Positions 6,967 to 13,693 are shown, numbered from the stretch's first letter. The stretch is 13,737 nucleotides of DNA from Thermoplasmata archaeon (GCA_021799315.1 JAJZAR010000034.1:1-13737), one strand, 5' to 3'. Program-made: numbers and translations. The notes: generated from the sequence alone by a model not told the origin.

Positions 6967-7935
6967 TCAGGCACTTTTGTTCTGAATTGTCTGATAGAAT
7001 ATTTTCTCCCCGTTGTTTTGTTCTTCAATGGTTCCTTCAACTACAGAGTGCCTTAAGTGAGATATAGCTTCGCCTATAGCAAAGTTAGCCTCCATAATGT
7101 TCATAGATTCCATTGTCCTTCCTCTGCTCCATCTCATCTTACCTGCAACCTCATATGCACTGATTGGTCCCCTTTTGCATATATTTTCCACCTCTCTGAG
7201 CCTTTCCGAATGATGATTCTTGATCTTTTGTACGGTTTCCATCAGAGTATCAAAGGGTTTTCCATGACCTGGATATGCTCTGGAAATTCCGAGTTCCTGT
7301 ATTCTGTCTAGGCTTACAAGATACTCGCCAAGCATATCTTCTGTTTCATCATAATAGCTGATATTGGGAGTTATTCGCTCCAGAACATGGTCTCCGGTAA
7401 ATACGCCTGAATTATCCAGAAGCTGGAAACATGTGGAACCTGGAGAATGGCCTGGCGTGTCAATTATATGAAATACTTTTTCCAGATCAGGGAGATCGCT
7501 GAAAGGTTTTGCGTCGAAGTTTAGATAGCTCTTAAGTTCGGAGAAAATGGGATGGCTTTCGTTCATTGAGTCAAGATAGAAAGATGGAACACCATGAATG
7601 CTAAGATAATCTTTCTGCCAGTGAATAAAATCCTCCGGTGAAACCTGAAGTGCCCTAACTCTTTCAATGTCTCGCTCACCCATGTAGGATTGAATACCGT
7701 ATTTTGTTCTCAGAATGGCAGATCCGCCAATATGATCTATATGGAGATGAGTCATTAAAACTGCGTCTATACTGCCAGGTGATATGCCATAACCTTTCAA
7801 AAAAGTCTCAATCTCATAATCCATCCCTGAATCTATTAAATATTTTCCACTGTCCGTTTCAAGATAATACACAGAAGCAGTTTTAAGTGCTCTTATTGCG
7901 ATAGGTATCTCGAGAATTCTTATGCTAACTGACAT
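6967..7935 (-). CDS. Metallo-beta-lactamase-fold hydrolase with C-terminal winged-helix-like domain
   Basis: This 322-aa cytosolic protein has a complete di-metal site: THLHIDH at residues 62-68 (H63, H65, D67, H68), H163 in TPGHSPG, D182 in GDH and H224 in YPGHGKP. The lactamase-fold domain fills about residues 1-230. The tail, about 240-320, contains HHSERLREVE and a helix-turn-helix-like segment ending in a basic/hydrophobic hairpin, as in LACTB2-like proteins, where the tail forms a small winged helix. The exact substrate (thioester, nucleic acid or lactone) cannot be told; the glyoxalase-II-like site is compatible with thioester hydrolysis. The ATG at 7935 is fixed because an upstream ATG at 7946 meets a stop after two codons. 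A weak TATA-like TAGTTATT lies about 22 bases ahead. It is downstream of, and on the same strand as, the flavoprotein gene, 84 bases apart. Confidence 0.88.
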   Translation of the reverse strand: MSVSIRILEIPIAIRALKTASVYYLETDSGKYLIDSGMDYEIETFLKGYGISPGSIDAVLMTHLHIDHIGGSAILRTKYGIQSYMGERDIERVRALQVSPEDFIHWQKDYLSIHGVPSFYLDSMNESHPIFSELKSYLNFDAKPFSDLPDLEKVFHIIDTPGHSPGSTCFQLLDNSGVFTGDHVLERITPNISYYDETEDMLGEYLVSLDRIQELGISRAYPGHGKPFDTLMETVQKIKNHHSERLREVENICKRGPISAYEVAGKMRWSRGRTMESMNIMEANFAIGEAISHLRHSVVEGTIEEQNNGEKIFYQTIQNKSA

Positions 7936-8019
7936 CTATCCCATATGACAGAATAACTAATGAGTCTTGGCAAATAAGAACTTTCCTGAAATAGCAAAAG
8001 AATAGTATTACATACCTAA

Positions 8020-9066
8020 TCAAAGTCCCCCAAAGACTTTGATTTGCAAGGATTTAGGCATGAGTTTAGCCAGTCGGATATATTTTCCAACACTTTTTTC
8101 ACCATTTTTATGTATCTTTCCATGTAGCTCGTGATGTTTCAATAGCCACGGGCGAATATCGCTGTCCCAGATTTTTTGGTATCGCTCAACGCCTCCTGAA
8201 AGCACAGAATTTCCAGCTTCCTTTCCGGACCAGAATGCCCCCTGTAATCCACCTGCTGTGGTGTTTAATACCGCATTGATCATATCTCCAGTCAAATACA
8301 TGCCTTCCCTTGATACCTTCTCTGAGGGAGCGGAAAGTGGTATCTGATGAGCCATTGTGTGCACAACATCTCCAGACACTTCTGGGAATTTTTTGGTAAA
8401 TTCTTCAAGCACTTTTGATGGAGCTTTTCCATTTACCGGATAATAGCAAACCCCTATTTTCCTTGTATCCTTGCTATCGGCGAAATCCCAGAAGTAACCG
8501 CCCGGAGCAAGATCGCTGAACCATAATATCATCTGAAAATCATCCCTTGCATCAAGCGACCTGGTCTCTTCATAGGCGACAAGCGCTTCAGTCTTTGAAA
8601 GCTTAGATCCAAGGTTTGACTGAGGACCAGAAGCGAGAATGACGTTCCGTGCAGTCATTGTTTCTTCATCGGTTTTCACTCCAGTTGCTGTTGCCTCAAG
8701 AACACGAGTCTTCATTTTTATATTCAATTTGCCTGAAAATCTCTCAGATAAATACTTCTCGTATTTCGTAAAATCGTAAACAAGACCAACCGGATGGTCG
8801 AAGTTAAGATCTATTCTCCTGCCGCTGGTCGTTCGGAAAGACATATTTCTTATCTCTGAAGCTACAATGCTTGGGTCTTCTGGCATCCCTATTCTCCTAA
8901 CCCACTCAAGCGACACGGCACCTGTAGATCTCACAGGGAGCCCAATTTCCTCCTTTTTATCTAATATAATATATTGCGAATCGGCCTTGTTTAGAACAGC
9001 ACCAGCGGATAATCCGGATGTACCAGCTCCAACAATTATTGCGTCATAATCGAATTGATCCTTCAC
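8020..9066 (-). CDS. Geranylgeranyl reductase family FAD-dependent oxidoreductase (divergent)
   Basis: This 348-aa protein opens with an FAD-binding Rossmann motif GAGTSG (13-18), an acidic residue closing strand 2 (D36) and LPVRSTG (43-49). It carries PGGYFWDFA at 188-196, close to the PxxYxWxFP signature of archaeal geranylgeranyl reductases, and ends its FAD domain with YLTGDMINAV...GGLQGAFWSG (257-280), where the Asp contacts FAD. Family members saturate the isoprenoid chains of archaeal membrane lipids or of prenyl diphosphates or quinones. It is shorter than typical lipid reductases (about 390-400 aa), has Ser where they usually have Cys (RC-x-x-G), and lacks the final Pro of the signature. 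It is therefore probably a paralog with a different isoprenoid or other substrate. The start is GTG at 9066: an in-frame TGA lies just upstream and a TATA box is about 24 bases ahead. Confidence 0.85.
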   Translation of the reverse strand: MKDQFDYDAIIVGAGTSGLSAGAVLNKADSQYIILDKKEEIGLPVRSTGAVSLEWVRRIGMPEDPSIVASEIRNMSFRTTSGRRIDLNFDHPVGLVYDFTKYEKYLSERFSGKLNIKMKTRVLEATATGVKTDEETMTARNVILASGPQSNLGSKLSKTEALVAYEETRSLDARDDFQMILWFSDLAPGGYFWDFADSKDTRKIGVCYYPVNGKAPSKVLEEFTKKFPEVSGDVVHTMAHQIPLSAPSEKVSREGMYLTGDMINAVLNTTAGGLQGAFWSGKEAGNSVLSGGVERYQKIWDSDIRPWLLKHHELHGKIHKNGEKSVGKYIRLAKLMPKSLQIKVFGGL

Positions 9067-9080
9067 TTTTCATAATGTGT

Positions 9081-9095
9081 ATCAAAATAATAAAA
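9081..9095 (-). promoter_or_regulatory. TATA box for the geranylgeranyl reductase-like gene
   Basis: The minus strand reads TTTTATTATTTTGAT, centred 22-24 bases before the GTG at 9066. This supports a leaderless mRNA beginning at or near GTG. It lies in the 142-base gap shared with the divergent membrane-protein gene. Confidence 0.5.
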
Positions 9096-9168
9096 CTTTT
9101 AGTATGTATTTTAATGTAATTCTATCAATAATTTTTAAGTCAATATTAAGAGACATCCTGTCAGACGC

Positions 9169-9185
9169 TTTTATAAAAATATATT
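9169..9185 (+). promoter_or_regulatory. TATA box for the small membrane-protein gene
   Basis: TTTTATAAAAATATATT gives a strong TATA-like core (AAAATATA, 9176-9183) about 29 bases before the ATG at 9209, consistent with a leaderless transcript. It is the plus-strand half of the divergent promoter region. Confidence 0.55.
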
Positions 9186-9208
9186 AGACAGAATTCTATA
9201 TACAATAA

Positions 9209-9871
9209 ATGGCAGATGAAGCTTACTCGATCAAAAGGGCCTTAAATTTTTTAAAAGCTGATCCACTGATAGTCCTTCCGTTCATATTCGGTTTAATCAT
9301 AACCGCGGTTATAACTTTATTTGCTTTGGGAACAGTGGCAGAAATCGAAGTTTACCTAAATGTGGCACACCAGCCAGCGATCACGGCTGGTGCCGAGACG
9401 TTTGTTTTCGATTGGATTATTGATGCCATATCCGATTTCTTTCTCATTTTCGCCATATTCTGGCAAGCCTTTGCATCTGCTGATCTCGTGGAAAAGGGAA
9501 AATTTTCCGTGGGTGGGTCAATGTCAGATGCATTCGCATCTAAAATGCAAATACTTATGATATCTATCTTTGTTTCTTTCGTGGCCTTGATTTTTCTTTA
9601 CATCCCCTTCGTTGGAGGATACATTAATGCCCTTTTCACTATCGTCGCCTTTATGGCCATCATTTCATTAAATTACAACAGAAAAGGTCTCATCCGGAAT
9701 ATAACTCATATGCCAGTCATACTGAATGAATATTATGAAAGAGAACCGACAACCGCACTATTCCTTGCTCTAATGATGCTCGTATATATTGTCCCGAATG
9801 AAATATTAAAGGAACTTGTTTTGCTTGTTCTTATAATCTATGGCAGCCTCGTACTGAAACTTTTAAACTGA
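9209..9871 (+). CDS. Hypothetical multi-helix membrane protein, 220 aa
   Basis: I do not recognise a family with confidence. The protein begins MADEAYSIKRALNFLKADP, a short amphipathic segment, followed by hydrophobic stretches near residues 19-41, 66-90, 113-133, 135-155, 181-199 and 202-218, so five or six membrane helices are likely. The loop around 92-111 (DLVEKGKFSVGGSMSDAF) resembles the short polar hairpin between helices in DUF4013-like and related membrane proteins, but that is only a likeness. There is no catalytic motif. It is transcribed from its own TATA box, away from the flavoprotein gene; the adenosine-kinase-family gene follows 79 bases later with a separate promoter. No function should be assigned. 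Confidence 0.75.
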   Translation: MADEAYSIKRALNFLKADPLIVLPFIFGLIITAVITLFALGTVAEIEVYLNVAHQPAITAGAETFVFDWIIDAISDFFLIFAIFWQAFASADLVEKGKFSVGGSMSDAFASKMQILMISIFVSFVALIFLYIPFVGGYINALFTIVAFMAIISLNYNRKGLIRNITHMPVILNEYYEREPTTALFLALMMLVYIVPNEILKELVLLVLIIYGSLVLKLLN

Positions 9872-9922
9872 TATGCTCAAGCCATTCCTGGAACTCCTAT
9901 GGGGTATGCTATTTCAGTTAAC

Positions 9923-9930
9923 CTTTTAAT
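9923..9930 (+). promoter_or_regulatory. TATA box for the adenosine-specific kinase-family gene
   Basis: CTTTTAAT is centred 24-25 bases before the ATG at 9951, consistent with leaderless transcription and with the absence of a Shine-Dalgarno sequence. Confidence 0.45.
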
Positions 9931-9950
9931 GCCATTTCTATTTTAGGCTA

Positions 9951-10436
9951 ATGGAAAATATAGAAGATATCCAAATGGAGTTCCCTGAAGGTTGCAACAT
10001 TATACTGGGTTATTCTCATTTCATAAAGACCATTGAAGACCTGGAAGAGATAATCAGAACATCAAATGCTTCGGCCAAATATGGAATAGCTTTTTCAGAA
10101 GCCTCTGGAGATCGATTGATCAGGCACGAAGGCAACGATAGGGAACTGGTTGATATGGCAATAAACAATTTGAGAAGACTTGGATGTGGCCATACATTCA
10201 TGATTCTACTGAGAAACATATATCCGATCTCTATACTTAATGCAATTAAGTCCTGCATGGAGGTGGGTAACATTTTTGCATCTACTGCGAACCCCCTTAA
10301 TGTCATCGTTTACAGATCAGAAAGGGGCGGGTCCATACTCGGTGTCGTTGATGGCTTTTCCCCACTTGGTGTTGAAACTGATGAAGATAAGAAAAAAAGA
10401 AGGGATTTATTAAGAAATATTGGATACAAAAGATAG
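9951..10436 (+). CDS. Adenosine-specific kinase family protein (PF04008)
   Basis: The 161-aa protein matches the short, highly conserved archaeal/bacterial family known as adenosine-specific kinase (formerly DUF355) over its whole length. Visible signatures are LGYSHFIKT (19-27), YGIAFSEASGDRLIRHEGND (44-63), GHTFMILLR (80-88), NAIK and STANP (97-115), and GVVDGFSPLGVE (131-142). Length is normal for the family. The kinase activity rests on work with a Pyrobaculum homolog and should be treated as tentative; family proteins are cytosolic and probably nucleotide-binding. The last codons AAA AGA TAG overlap the 5' end of tRNA-Arg by two bases, and they also contain the tRNA's probable TATA box. 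It has its own promoter upstream. Confidence 0.92.
   Translation: MENIEDIQMEFPEGCNIILGYSHFIKTIEDLEEIIRTSNASAKYGIAFSEASGDRLIRHEGNDRELVDMAINNLRRLGCGHTFMILLRNIYPISILNAIKSCMEVGNIFASTANPLNVIVYRSERGGSILGVVDGFSPLGVETDEDKKKRRDLLRNIGYKR
10404..10412 (+). promoter_or_regulatory. TATA box for tRNA-Arg inside the kinase coding sequence
   Basis: GATTTATTA lies within the last dozen codons of the preceding gene and is centred about 26 bases before the tRNA 5' end at 10435. It is the most TATA-like element at that distance, so the tRNA can be started independently. Co-transcription with the kinase gene followed by processing is the alternative. Confidence 0.5.
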
Positions 10437-10506
10437 GTTCGTGGTGTAAAGGATATCATGCAGGCCTCCGGAGCCTGCGATCCGGGTTCAATTCCCGGCG
10501 GACCTG
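10435..10506 (+). tRNA. tRNA-Arg (anticodon CCG)
   Basis: Seventy-two bases fold as a cloverleaf. The acceptor stem is AGGTTCG with CGGACCT (one T-G pair); a short D arm follows (GTG with CAT); the anticodon stem CAGGC/GCCTG encloses loop CTCCGGA (anticodon CCG, reading CGG); the variable loop has 4 bases; the T stem CCGGG/CCCGG encloses loop TTCAATT. The discriminator is G and CCA is not encoded. The first pair is A-T, which is less common for an elongator. Bases 10435-10436 are also the AG of the kinase TAG stop, and the ABC ATPase stop codon on the other strand begins only 3 bases after the 3' end. No intron is present. Confidence 0.93.
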
Positions 10507-10509
10507 TTC

Positions 10510-11418
10510 CTAATTATTCTTGCCGCTGAAAAATTCATCTTCTATGGTTCTTTTTTCTTGACGTATAGATTCCACATGATACTTCTCCGAAACAAGGGTA
10601 CTGTTTATGTCCCAGGTTTTCACATTATTATCTGGATCCGGCGTTAATTCATATTCAGGACCGATTCTTCTCACAGTGCCGAATTTGCTCAAAATTGTCA
10701 TCAGACTATCATCGGGATTATTTACCCTGATCCAGATCTTTCCTGCTGTCTTCTCAATTTCGGCGGTATCTTTTGACTTCAACAGCTTTCCAAGTTCAAT
10801 ATACACAAATTCATCAGCAATGGTCTGAACTTCCTTTAGTATATGAGACGAAATGATAACAGTTTTACCCTTATCTCTCTCTTCCAGAATAAAATCTGTA
10901 AGAGCTTTCATACCAAAAGGATCAAATCCATTATAGGGTTCATCCATTATGATATTATCAGGATTATGAACTGTAGCCATGGTTATACCAACTCTTCTCT
11001 TTTGACCTAAGGAGAGTGTCTTTACCTGTTTCTTCCAGAATTCACTTGGCAACCCAAAAAGCGTAAGAAGTTTCGTCACACGTTCCGTAGACTCCCTGTA
11101 TGTCATGTTATAGAATGTGCCAAAATAAATCAGCTGCTCGAGAACAGGCCTTTCGTAATCAAGGTATAGTGAGTCTGGCATAAAACCAACCCTCATGAGA
11201 GCATCCGCCCTGTGCTTGACGATATTGTATCCGTCCACTTCCACAGTTCCGCTTCGTGGGGTGTTTATTCCTGACATGAGATTTAACAATGTAGTTTTTC
11301 CTGCCCCATTCGGACCTACAACCCCGTAAATTCTACCGGATGAAAATTTCTTTTCAATGCCCTTCAATACTGTTTTTTTAGAATTGTATGAAAAATTGAT
11401 GTCTGATAGCGTAATCAC
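10510..11418 (-). CDS. ABC transporter ATP-binding protein (ABC-2 exporter type)
   Basis: This 302-aa cytosolic ATPase has Walker A GPNGAGKTT (35-43), signature LSLGQKRRV (135-143), Walker B IIMDEP (156-161), D-loop GFDP (164-167) and the switch His H192 in SSH. The usual Q-loop Gln is not seen: the region reads VGFMPDSLYL (77-86), where many export ATPases of the CcmA/NatA type also have other residues. A C-terminal extension of about 90 residues after the nucleotide-binding domain is typical of the ATPases that pair with ABC-2 permeases. No permease gene adjoins it. The start is GTG at 11418 because the nearby ATG meets an immediate stop. A TATA-like TAAATTAAATACT (11450-11438) is 26 bases ahead and overlaps the stop of the DUF3501 gene. 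Its 3' end converges on tRNA-Arg. Confidence 0.93.
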   Translation of the reverse strand: MITLSDINFSYNSKKTVLKGIEKKFSSGRIYGVVGPNGAGKTTLLNLMSGINTPRSGTVEVDGYNIVKHRADALMRVGFMPDSLYLDYERPVLEQLIYFGTFYNMTYRESTERVTKLLTLFGLPSEFWKKQVKTLSLGQKRRVGITMATVHNPDNIIMDEPYNGFDPFGMKALTDFILEERDKGKTVIISSHILKEVQTIADEFVYIELGKLLKSKDTAEIEKTAGKIWIRVNNPDDSLMTILSKFGTVRRIGPEYELTPDPDNNVKTWDINSTLVSEKYHVESIRQEKRTIEDEFFSGKNN

Positions 11419-11437
11419 ATAAACTATACTACAAAAA

Positions 11438-11450
11438 AGTATTTAATTTA
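11438..11450 (-). promoter_or_regulatory. TATA box for the ABC ATPase gene, overlapping the DUF3501 stop
   Basis: The minus strand reads TAAATTAAATACT, centred about 26 bases before the GTG at 11418. It includes the TAA stop and last Asn codon of the DUF3501 gene, so the ATPase can be read separately although it follows by only 24 bases. Confidence 0.45.
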
Positions 11451-12021
11451 TTTCATCCTTGAGAGACTTTAGAAGAGCTTCTGGTATTTCGGCGCTTTCC
11501 TTGTAATTTATGTGTCGTGTTACCACAAAGGCGTTTCCCGACTTTTTAAAGTTGTTCACATCTTCCGTCGTGAAATCAAACTTAAGGTACTGTAGAGTTG
11601 ACTCAAGTGTCTCAGTTGATCTGCCCTCCTCAGGAGTTGCCCTGACCTCATGGTCGCCAAAAACGAGATACACATTTTCTTCGATGCCAGAGAGTCTAGG
11701 CATTTCCCTCAAGAGGAGTTTCTCGTCACTGATTTCAATGAACATAGAAACGCTGAACTGATTTTTTCCTGGAATCAGATCATTGTATGTATTGAGAATG
11801 TGATCTATTTCCTTTTCGTCCTGCACATTTTCTATAAGGATCATTTCATTCATCTGATTAAGAACTGTATCTCTGTTCTCAAAGAGATAGCTGAAAGTCC
11901 TGCTCTCAATTCGTCTCCTCTTTTTCAGAGCAATAATTTTCTCTCTTTCCTCAAGAGCAATCTTTGAAAAATCTTTAGGGGAAAGTAGTTCTTCCCTCCT
12001 TATTCTTTCCATTTTAATCAC
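11443..12021 (-). CDS. DUF3501 family protein
   Basis: The 192-aa protein shows the conserved DUF3501 (PF12007) pattern: an N-terminal IRREELLSPKDFSKI, ALKKRRRIESRTFSYLFENRDTV (31-53), QMNEMILIENV (56-66), the LIPGKNQFSVSMFIEI stretch (82-97), SGIEENVYLVFGD (111-123), and the C-terminal YLKFDFTTEDVNNFKKSGNA (145-164) with RHINY at 169-173. The molecular role is unknown. In bacteria the gene is commonly found beside rubrerythrin and an iron-sulfur oxidoreductase, and here it directly follows a rubrerythrin gene. The GTG start at 12021 overlaps the rubrerythrin stop by 4 bases (GTGA). The in-frame ATG at 12012 is the alternative; the GTGAT just upstream of it could then act as a Shine-Dalgarno match with 4-base spacing. 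Either way translation is probably coupled. Confidence 0.9.
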   Translation of the reverse strand: MIKMERIRREELLSPKDFSKIALEEREKIIALKKRRRIESRTFSYLFENRDTVLNQMNEMILIENVQDEKEIDHILNTYNDLIPGKNQFSVSMFIEISDEKLLLREMPRLSGIEENVYLVFGDHEVRATPEEGRSTETLESTLQYLKFDFTTEDVNNFKKSGNAFVVTRHINYKESAEIPEALLKSLKDEIN

Positions 12022-12443
12022 TGACTGGCTTTATACTGTTTCAGTGTGTTCTCGTATTTTGTTGCGTGTGATTTCTCTGCCTTTGAAAGAATTTCAAACC
12101 AGTGAGCGATATCATCAAAATGCTCCTCTCTTGCGACCTTTGCAAAGCCGGGATACATCTGACTGTATTCGTAGGTTTCTCCTGCTATGGCAGATTTTAA
12201 ATTCTGCTCAGTTGTCCCTATGGGTTCGTTTGTTACTGGGTCTCCGACTTCTGCCAGATACTTCAAATGCCCGAAAGCATGTGCAGTTTCTCCGTCCGCG
12301 GTAGACCTGAATACCTGAGCAATTTCCTGCTGACCTTCCTCATCAGCCCTAAGTGCAAAATACAAATATCTTCTATTGGCCTGACTCTCTCCTGCAAAAC
12401 CAGCTTTAAGGTTTTCAAGTGTTTTAGATGTTTTTAGTTCCAT
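12018..12443 (-). CDS. Rubrerythrin, di-iron domain only (sulerythrin-like)
   Basis: The 141-aa protein is a ferritin-like four-helix bundle with the di-iron ligand set: E19 in GESQANRRY, E52 and H55 in GETAH, E89 and E92 in GETYEY, and E123 with H126 in EKSH. Rubrerythrins reduce hydrogen peroxide in the cytosol of anaerobes and facultative organisms. The C-terminal rubredoxin domain (two C-x-x-C pairs) is absent and the protein has no cysteine, so electrons must come from a separate donor, as with sulerythrin of Sulfolobus, which has a similar length. The ATG at 12443 is preceded by GGTGA 4 bases upstream, the clearest Shine-Dalgarno in the window, and by a TATA box around 12471-12480. DUF3501 follows by 4-base overlap and the primase gene lies 66 bases upstream. 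Confidence 0.93.
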   Translation of the reverse strand: MELKTSKTLENLKAGFAGESQANRRYLYFALRADEEGQQEIAQVFRSTADGETAHAFGHLKYLAEVGDPVTNEPIGTTEQNLKSAIAGETYEYSQMYPGFAKVAREEHFDDIAHWFEILSKAEKSHATKYENTLKQYKASQ

Positions 12444-12447
12444 TTGT

Positions 12448-12480
12448 TCACCAATTAAGTATGTTATCTTCTTATATGTA
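12448..12480 (-). promoter_or_regulatory. Rubrerythrin promoter and ribosome-binding site
   Basis: On the minus strand, TACATATAAG at 12480-12471 is a TATA box and GGTGA at 12452-12448 is a Shine-Dalgarno match ending 4 bases before the ATG. TATA spacing predicts a leader of only about 6-10 bases, so the Shine-Dalgarno would lie at the very 5' end of the mRNA, unless an upstream start or read-through from the primase gene supplies a longer leader. Confidence 0.5.
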
Positions 12481-12509
12481 TTTTTCTTAGATTTAATATT
12501 TGTAGATAA

Positions 12510-13658
12510 TCATTCTAATTTAGCCCTGCCAGAACTTACCATGAACACTGCAAGAGGATAGGGCACGTCGACCCTATCTTCCATGTCATATTCTGAATCC
12601 TGAAAATTAATTTTGAATTTTTTTGGCAGAACTATTTTCACTAAATTGTTGCCAAAGTCATGAACACCATCGATGAGAGGGATGAAATCCTTTAGATTGT
12701 CCAGTTTTATGGGCTTTACTACCAAACCAGTCTTCCCATGAAGACTATAGGGAAACCGTATGAGCCTGTGAATATCAGTGGATACAGGCTCATCGATCTC
12801 GCAGGCGTTGTTCTTTAGTGTTCGATCTACAATATGATCCAAAATTTCCCTTTCCAGCCCGTTCATATATCTATATATGACACTCCCTCCGCCTCCAAGA
12901 GTATATGCTTCAGCCTTTGATTTGAATTTTTTCGATTTTAATTTTTCATTTAGAGCTGCCTGAAGCTCTTGCGATTTCTCTGTTCCAATGATTTCTGATG
13001 GGTTTCCAGACAGGATCTTTAGAATTTCGTTCCTGAAGGTGAGGTCTATCTCCGAGAACCACCCCATGCCAATTATGCCAGTTGTTATGATCATTTGCAG
13101 GAAAGTTGCTGTTGTGATCCCTTCTCCTCTAACAAGATTTGATATTTCTCTTCTCTGGTCAGAATTCATAGAGTAATAGGAATCGGTGTTTATGTGTATA
13201 TGGTACCCCCTTCCACCTGAAAATAGTAATTTCAAAGAATCCGCATCCAGAGAGAGATACCCCATGAGAAACTTGTCAATGAGCCTTTGAGTGTGTTTTT
13301 TAACTTCTGCCAGAATATCTTCATAGGACATATTTGCGGCATTTTCAATATGATCGGCGTCGAGATCGAAAACAAATTCAGCACCTCTCCATATCTTTGC
13401 CTGCATGCTTCTGTTTGCCGGATCATCATAAAAAGCCAAAGAATGATACAGATGTCTTGGAACTGTTCCTGTAAGAAATCTCTCTAATTCGCCCTTATCC
13501 TTAAGTGCCATATGGCGAGTCATGGTACCATTGAAAGGAATAAAACCAATTTCCCTACGGTTTAACTGATCTGCATAAATCCTCTTCTCACCAGTAAAAT
13601 ATTCTTTGAAGGCATTTCTTAAGAAATTGATCGAATCCAATAATGGAAAATGATACAT
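12510..13658 (-). CDS. priS: DNA primase catalytic (small) subunit, archaeal/eukaryotic type
   Basis: This 382-aa protein carries the archaeo-eukaryotic primase motifs: VPRHLYHSLAFYDDP (66-80), the catalytic pair FVFDLDADH with D98 and D100, SGGRGYHIH (147-155), and the third metal-binding aspartate in DEPVSTDIHRLIRFP (D289), followed by SLHGKTGL. It makes RNA/DNA primers for replication together with the large subunit PriL, which is not encoded here. Length is slightly above the 330-350 aa usual for the family. The zinc knuckle expected just after DADH is missing: residues 103-135 contain no cysteine and C286 is the only one in the protein. The start is ATG at 13658, with a TATA-like TTATAGTAC about 29 bases upstream, overlapping the start of the divergent gene. 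Rubrerythrin follows on the same strand. Confidence 0.95.
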   Translation of the reverse strand: MYHFPLLDSINFLRNAFKEYFTGEKRIYADQLNRREIGFIPFNGTMTRHMALKDKGELERFLTGTVPRHLYHSLAFYDDPANRSMQAKIWRGAEFVFDLDADHIENAANMSYEDILAEVKKHTQRLIDKFLMGYLSLDADSLKLLFSGGRGYHIHINTDSYYSMNSDQRREISNLVRGEGITTATFLQMIITTGIIGMGWFSEIDLTFRNEILKILSGNPSEIIGTEKSQELQAALNEKLKSKKFKSKAEAYTLGGGGSVIYRYMNGLEREILDHIVDRTLKNNACEIDEPVSTDIHRLIRFPYSLHGKTGLVVKPIKLDNLKDFIPLIDGVHDFGNNLVKIVLPKKFKINFQDSEYDMEDRVDVPYPLAVFMVSSGRAKLE

Positions 13659-13693
13659 ATAATAATAAAATTTCGAATACGGTACTATAATGA
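13659..13693. promoter_or_regulatory. Compact divergent promoter between priS and the right-edge gene
   Basis: Only 31 bases separate the two start codons. On the plus strand AATAATAAAA (13661-13670) is centred about 26 bases before the ATG at 13690. On the minus strand TCATTATAGTAC (13693-13682) is centred about 29 bases before the priS ATG at 13658. Each TATA box abuts or overlaps the other gene's start, so the two preinitiation complexes should compete. Confidence 0.5.

Noticed and set aside
9209..9871. Membrane protein as permease partner of the ABC ATPase.
   Set aside because: It lies on the opposite strand beyond a tRNA and kinase gene, and I see none of the ABC-2 features found in the 3384-6703 pair.
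10016..10306. A 96-codon minus-strand frame opposite the adenosine-specific kinase gene.
   Set aside because: The plus-strand frame is a full-length match to PF04008, and this shadow frame shows no motif.
10436..10505. tRNA-Arg starting at G10436 with a G-C first pair.
   Set aside because: The T stem fixes the 3' acceptor strand as 10499-10505, which pairs with 10435-10441; shifting by one breaks the standard spacing to the D arm.
11650..11967. A 105-codon plus-strand open frame opposite DUF3501.
   Set aside because: The minus-strand frame matches DUF3501 over its whole length, and the opposite frame has no family signature.
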